Part shown: piece after piece, positions 63,575 through 64,000 of the stretch
Position numbering within the stretch: position 1 is the stretch's first letter
Layout of the letters: each line of letters starts with the position of its first letter
Assembly: GCF_030718995.1 (NCBI RefSeq)
Contig: NZ_CP132204.1
Coordinates: 1,736,001 to 1,800,000 of the forward strand
Length of the DNA: 64,000 bases
Direction: 5' to 3'
Source: Arthrobacter oryzae
GTDB lineage: Bacteria > Actinomycetota > Actinomycetes > Actinomycetales > Micrococcaceae
Made by a program: the position numbers and the translations under genes
Notes under the pieces: model-generated
Seen by the model: only the letters and a program-made list of their open reading frames with translations
Told to the model about the DNA's origin: nothing
Databases searched by the model: none

Positions 63575-64000
63575 TCCTGTCCGGCCCTGCAGCGGACGTC
63601 TCGGGGATGGCCGTTGACGTGGCGGCGTTGATCGCTGCGGTGAGCGCGGCCAGCACCTCGTCCTGGCCGCCGCCGGCGTCGATGCGGACGAATCCGGGGA
63701 ACTCCGGAAGGGCGCGGTAACCCTCGCTGAGGGCCGTCAGTTCCTCAAGGGTTTCGCTGTCCGTGCCGCGCAGGAGGATGCGTTCCAGGGCCTGCTCCGG
63801 CGCGACGTCGAAGTGGATCACCAGGTCCGGTGCCGGGAGGCGCTTCAGAAGCCAGGGGAGGAACCGGCCGTGGGGGAGGCCCCGGACGCTGCGCAGGGCC
63901 AGTTGGCAGTATAAGTGCCGGTCCATGACTACGAGGCCGGAAAAGCTGCGGGCGCGGGCATGCGACACCAGGACGTTGACCGTCCGGATCACAGTTTCCA
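63561..64000 (-). CDS. thymidylate kinase-like protein, 5' end outside the window
   Basis: C-terminal part (at least 146 codons) of a nucleoside/nucleotide kinase. VVMDRHLYCQLALRSVRGLP is like the DRY region of dTMP kinases, and LPAPDLVIHFDVAPEQALERILLRGTDSETLE like the part with the LID region. The frame stays open to base 64000, and the P-loop must lie beyond the edge. It may be a dTMP kinase paralogue rather than the main Tmk. Confidence 0.75.
   Translation of the reverse strand, partial: ETVIRTVNVLVSHARARSFSGLVVMDRHLYCQLALRSVRGLPHGRFLPWLLKRLPAPDLVIHFDVAPEQALERILLRGTDSETLEELTALSEGYRALPEFPGFVRIDAGGGQDEVLAALTAAINAATSTAIPETSAAGPDRISAK

Overview
The window is high-GC actinobacterial chromosome, most like Arthrobacter or Pseudarthrobacter (Micrococcaceae). 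The basis is the DnaA-box cluster at the left edge, the fhaA-fhaB-pstP-rodA-pbpA-pknA-pknB / trpG-like / crgA order shared with other Actinobacteria, frequent GTG/TTG starts with 4-nt GTGA or ATGA overlaps, and a GH91 fructan enzyme of a type best known from Arthrobacter. No rRNA, insertion sequence, prophage or CRISPR array was seen.

Layout. 1-585: oriC-like DnaA-box cluster. 586-15830: tag, a secreted M6 metalloprotease, crgA, a class E sortase, a small membrane protein, a trpG/pabA-type amidotransferase, the seven-gene Ser/Thr kinase / elongation cluster and tRNA-Leu(CAG). 16109-19714: NMT1/SsuA-type ABC importer with two permeases. 19642-34558: an MFS carrier, a hydroxyacid dehydrogenase plus universal stress protein, a Dpp/Opp-type importer with a TauE-like protein, a glucarate-dehydratase-like enzyme with an FDH-like dehydrogenase and a divergent LysR regulator, and a GntR regulator with a talarate/galactarate-dehydratase-like enzyme. 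35156-39520: an inserted module of an XRE/MmyB-type regulator, MBL hydrolase, DHA2 exporter and AvrD homologue, ending in a broken ATPase start. 39580-49147: D-glucarate catabolism (kdgD, ketoglutarate semialdehyde dehydrogenase, gudD, AEC carrier), a second LysR regulator and a TctCBA carrier with a stress protein. 49159-53964: TetR plus amine oxidase, a PPOX-type protein and small or hypothetical genes. 54094-62591: a LacI-controlled ABC/GH91/kinase/GH32 operon. 62678-64000: a membrane protein and the 3' part of a thymidylate-kinase-like gene.

How the genes work together. The sugar-acid genes form a route from glucarate or galactarate to 2-oxoglutarate: GudD and related enolase-superfamily dehydratases make the keto-deoxy aldarate, KdgD converts it to 2-oxoglutarate semialdehyde, and the aldehyde dehydrogenase makes 2-oxoglutarate. 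Five promoters spread over 24 kb in this region share one architecture: a GTCYAA-N10-GCAY element (N14 in one), whose complement supplies a TTRGAC -35 box, followed 18-19 nt later by TANNNT. Two similar LysR proteins lie beside three of them, so a common aldarate regulon is likely. The last sugar block reads as uptake of an inulin-derived saccharide, probably difructose anhydride III, followed by cytoplasmic opening by the GH91 enzyme, hydrolysis by GH32 and phosphorylation by a PfkB kinase, under a LacI operator that overlaps the predicted start of transcription.

The most novel part is the AvrD module. It combines a candidate small-molecule synthase, a candidate ligand-binding regulator, a metallo-hydrolase and an exporter, which could be a self-contained signalling or specialised-metabolite system.
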